Source of the DNA: an uncultured Bacteroidales bacterium
Lineage (GTDB): Bacteria; Bacteroidota; Bacteroidia; Bacteroidales; P3
Assembly (NCBI GenBank): GCA_937876865.1
Contig: CALEFF010000040.1
Coordinates: forward strand, 62,001-126,000
Direction: 5' to 3'
Length of the DNA: 64,000 bases
In this document: in pieces, positions 61,825 to 64,000 of the stretch
Position numbering within the stretch: position 1 is the first letter of the stretch
How the letters are laid out: each line of letters starts with the position of its first letter
Notes under the pieces: model-generated
The model's database searches: none
The model's input: only the letters and a program-made list of their open reading frames with translations
Told to the model about the DNA's origin: nothing
Position numbers and translations under genes: made by a program

Positions 61825-61839
61825 TCTTTATTTATTATT

Positions 61840-63114
61840 TTATTGATATTTTCTTTTAAAAAACCATCTGTCTTTTGCAGAGAAAGAAACTCCTACTCTA
61901 AAATAGTCTTCTCTTATAAGATTATTTTCTTTTGTTCCTTGTTTTCCGTATTCAAGATATATATTTACTTGTGTACCTTGTTTTTTTATAGGTAATCCAA
62001 AACCTAATGATACTCCTAATTGAGATATATCTGTATTATAGAGCGACAACTTACCTGTTTGATAATTTACTCCAAAACGATAGGCTATTTTTTCTAAATA
62101 ATTACCATAAATATCTGGCTTATACTCCGCTCCTGCATTAAAGGTGTAATTATCTTTTAGGATTTCTGGGTAACGAATGCCTTGTAAAGCAAAGTTAGAC
62201 CATTGAGTGTAACCAAAATCTATGCCAACTAAAAATTTATTTTTTCTCTCATAAGATAATCCAACGCCTAATGATTGTGGCAAGTCTATACTTCCTTCTG
62301 TGTTTTCATACTTTACAGAATCTCTTACAGTTTCTACGGCTGCTGTGTAAGTAAATGTGTAATGACGATATTGATTTTTTGTAGGTAAATGTGAGGGCAA
62401 TACATAGTTTGCTCCTATTATAATCGCATCTCCATTGTTTAAGTTTTGTTGATATTGTAATCCAAGATTAAAATTTATAGCTGAAATAGAGTAATTATAT
62501 TCTACTCGTGAGGAAAGCATATTTGCTGAATCTGGAAAAGTTAAAGTAGAACTTCTATAATAGTTTCCAAACAAATATTCTGCATTTAACCCAACTGAAA
62601 GTTTGTCAAAAAACGAGGGTTGATAGGATAGTCCTAACATTACTTTATTTATACCCCCTTCTCCTCCATAAATAAATTTATGAGAACCAATAAGACTGTC
62701 CGTTTGAAAGGTTTCTGAGGCTGTGTAATCGATTACAGAAACAGGAACTAAACCTCCCGCCATTTTTAAAGTCTTGCTAAGTGGAAATGCAAATAAAATA
62801 TGAGATATTCCACCTGTATTTCCTGTGGATTTAGCTGTATTTGAGCGTAAAAACACGTTATTTGAATAGAATCCTATGTCAAAAACAAATGATTGTGTAT
62901 CTATCGCTGAAAAAGAGGCTGGATTTCGATAGTTTACGAAATTATTTCTCCTCAATCCATTGTAAATACCCCCCATTGAAGCGTTTATTGTGTTTGTAAA
63001 ATTAACATCATCGCCTATTCCATACTTTGAATATGGTGAACTTACTGTATTTTGAGCCCCTATTTCTAAAACAAAAGCCACAAACAATAAAATAAATACT
63101 ATTTTTTTACGCAT
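61840..63114 (-). CDS. Outer-membrane beta-barrel protein of the FadL-like type
   Basis: 424 residues with signal peptide. The N-terminus NTVSSPYSKYGIGDDVNFTN and SMGGIYNGLRRNNFVNYRNPASFSAI resemble the opening of FadL/PorV-like barrels in Bacteroidota (NPAS motif). Amphipathic strands follow to the end KDRWFFKRKYQ. It overlaps coaX by 8 bases and precedes the TPR gene by 15 bases. Possibly a transport or assembly barrel; ligand unknown. Confidence 0.88.
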   Translation of the reverse strand: MRKKIVFILLFVAFVLEIGAQNTVSSPYSKYGIGDDVNFTNTINASMGGIYNGLRRNNFVNYRNPASFSAIDTQSFVFDIGFYSNNVFLRSNTAKSTGNTGGISHILFAFPLSKTLKMAGGLVPVSVIDYTASETFQTDSLIGSHKFIYGGEGGINKVMLGLSYQPSFFDKLSVGLNAEYLFGNYYRSSTLTFPDSANMLSSRVEYNYSISAINFNLGLQYQQNLNNGDAIIIGANYVLPSHLPTKNQYRHYTFTYTAAVETVRDSVKYENTEGSIDLPQSLGVGLSYERKNKFLVGIDFGYTQWSNFALQGIRYPEILKDNYTFNAGAEYKPDIYGNYLEKIAYRFGVNYQTGKLSLYNTDISQLGVSLGFGLPIKKQGTQVNIYLEYGKQGTKENNLIREDYFRVGVSFSAKDRWFFKRKYQ

Positions 63115-63850
63115 CTCTTTTTTTAATATTATAATCTAATATCATATTTAAGCCTTGAAGAACTAAATTTGGTTCCACAACGGTTTTAATATTCAAATTT
63201 TCTGATATAAGGTCTGCATCTCCTCCCGTTACTATAATTTTAAATTCGCTATCCTGCTCCTTTGAAATCATATCTATCATTCCTCTTATCTCGGCTATTG
63301 TTCCGTTTATTATTCCTGATTTTATACAATCAAAAGTATTAAGAGAACATACCGAAACTTTGTTTTCGTTTATTTCTACTAACGGAAGTCTTGCTGTAAA
63401 AGTATTTAACGCTTTGCTTTTCATTTGAAATCCTAATGAAATGCTACCTCCTTTATAGTTTCCTTTGTCATCAATATAATCAAAGCAAATGCAAGAGCCC
63501 GCATCTATCACTAATATATTTTCTTGTGGAAAAATATTGTATGCTCCTGCAATTGCTGCAATTCTATCATTACCTAATGAATATTTTGGAATGTAATTGA
63601 GCCTGATAGGTAAGTACAAGTCTTCGCTCATAATGAAAAACTGGTTTTTCCCCACTAAATAATCCATCACATCAACTGTTTCTAATCCAGATACTGTTGA
63701 AAATATAGTTGCAGTAATATTATATTTTGAATATAATTCTGCAATAAAATTCACATCTAAGCGACCTACTGCAACAACAGAAAGCAATTCTTCTTTATTA
63801 TAAACTGCTACTTTCGTTCTTGTGTTACCTTTATCTATAATCAACCTCAT
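63107..63850 (-). CDS. coaX: Type III pantothenate kinase
   Basis: First step of coenzyme A synthesis. 247 residues from the ATG at 63850 (MRLIIDKGNTRTK), which puts the phosphate-binding motif at the N-terminus; a start 13 codons earlier overlaps the upstream gene and is unlikely. Family features: IIDKGNTRTK (DxGNT), PKYSLGNDRIAAIAGAY (GxDR-type loop), LVIDAGSCICFDYID (DAGT-like, with Ser) and IVTGGDADL. It starts 7 bases after the stop of the partial gene at the window end. Confidence 0.93.
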   Translation of the reverse strand: MRLIIDKGNTRTKVAVYNKEELLSVVAVGRLDVNFIAELYSKYNITATIFSTVSGLETVDVMDYLVGKNQFFIMSEDLYLPIRLNYIPKYSLGNDRIAAIAGAYNIFPQENILVIDAGSCICFDYIDDKGNYKGGSISLGFQMKSKALNTFTARLPLVEINENKVSVCSLNTFDCIKSGIINGTIAEIRGMIDMISKEQDSEFKIIVTGGDADLISENLNIKTVVEPNLVLQGLNMILDYNIKKRDA

Positions 63851-63857
63851 TGAATTG

Positions 63858-64000
63858 CTATTCGTTTGTCTGCATGTTTTCTTCTTCAAAAGGAAAAGAA
63901 TAAAGCAATTGAAAATCTGACAAATTCATAACTTTATCATAAAATTCCCTTTCCATCCAACATTCTTCTATATTTAGAGGATTATTATTTGAATCAAAAA
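63858..64000 (-). CDS. C-terminal end of an uncharacterised protein, truncated by window edge
   Basis: An open minus-strand frame enters at base 64000 and ends at the TAG at 63860-63858. The visible 46 codons end in FPFEEENMQTNE. It is acidic and Asn/Glu rich and shows no motif that I recognise. It precedes coaX by 7 bases and is probably in the same transcript. Confidence 0.6.
   Translation of the reverse strand, partial: FDSNNNPLNIEECWMEREFYDKVMNLSDFQLLYSFPFEEENMQTNE

Overview
The window is chromosomal DNA from a low-GC member of the Bacteroidota, most likely order Bacteroidales. The sequence shows a complete PorP-K-L-M-N (GldK/L/M/N) type IX secretion locus, Bacteroidota -33/-7 promoters (TTTG, about 19 bases, TAnnTTTG), DUF4270, DUF4491, a 29-residue COX24-like basic peptide, an HU/IHF protein with its own promoter, and tRNA genes without encoded CCA. 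No phage, insertion sequence, rRNA or CRISPR array was seen. The species was not identified.

Layout. 1-1.5 kb: end of a sugar-modification locus (DegT aminotransferase, PglC-like phosphoglycosyl transferase). 1.5-6.3 kb: pruA, then a four-gene operon with two divergent GldN-like proteins and a TrmH-family rRNA/tRNA methyltransferase. 6.3-9.7 kb: module 1 (AraC-type regulator diverging from a lipoprotein and a beta-barrel gene). 9.7-16.3 kb: phosphohexomutase with two Sel1 proteins, then gmk with a SpoIIE-type phosphatase. 16.4-24.5 kb: AddAB-like helicase-nuclease, M16 peptidase, sugar MFS transporter. 24.7-27.8 kb: module 2, a mirror image of module 1. 27.8-35.4 kb: YhcG nuclease, aroA, a sigma-54 activator, a PLD enzyme, three tRNAs, RNase G, the COX24-like peptide and HU. 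35.5-39 kb: a GT-C type membrane enzyme and a DUF4062/AlbA_2 gene pair. 39.3-45.3 kb: the T9SS core. 45.5-54.7 kb: a long same-strand cluster for LPS and the envelope (rlpA, kdsC, hldD, deacetylase-like, lptB, maf, ubiA, MORN, DUF4270, GT5). 54.8-64 kb: pcm, a lipoprotein, a WcaJ-like transferase, a third beta-barrel, lptC, TPR and outer-membrane proteins, coaX.

How the genes fit together. Much of the window serves the cell envelope: LPS core sugars (KdsC, HldD), LPS transport (LptB, LptC), polyprenol-phosphate sugar transferases and T9SS. This fits a cell that exports proteins through T9SS and anchors them to LPS.

Most unusual content. (1) Two regulator-lipoprotein-barrel modules stand as mirror images 15 kb apart. 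Their protein sequences have diverged, but their leaders and 3' tails are nearly the same. The leaders keep a covarying stem that can form a pseudoknot, and the promoters keep two GGAAAA-like boxes at identical distances. (2) A family of intergenic arrays has C-NNN-G boxes (CAAAG, CTTTG, CTAAG, CTTAG) repeating at exactly 21 bases, two helical turns. It occurs at six places, including both module tails, the AddAB promoter region and both sides of the third barrel gene. I know of no described element that matches it, but I could not search.
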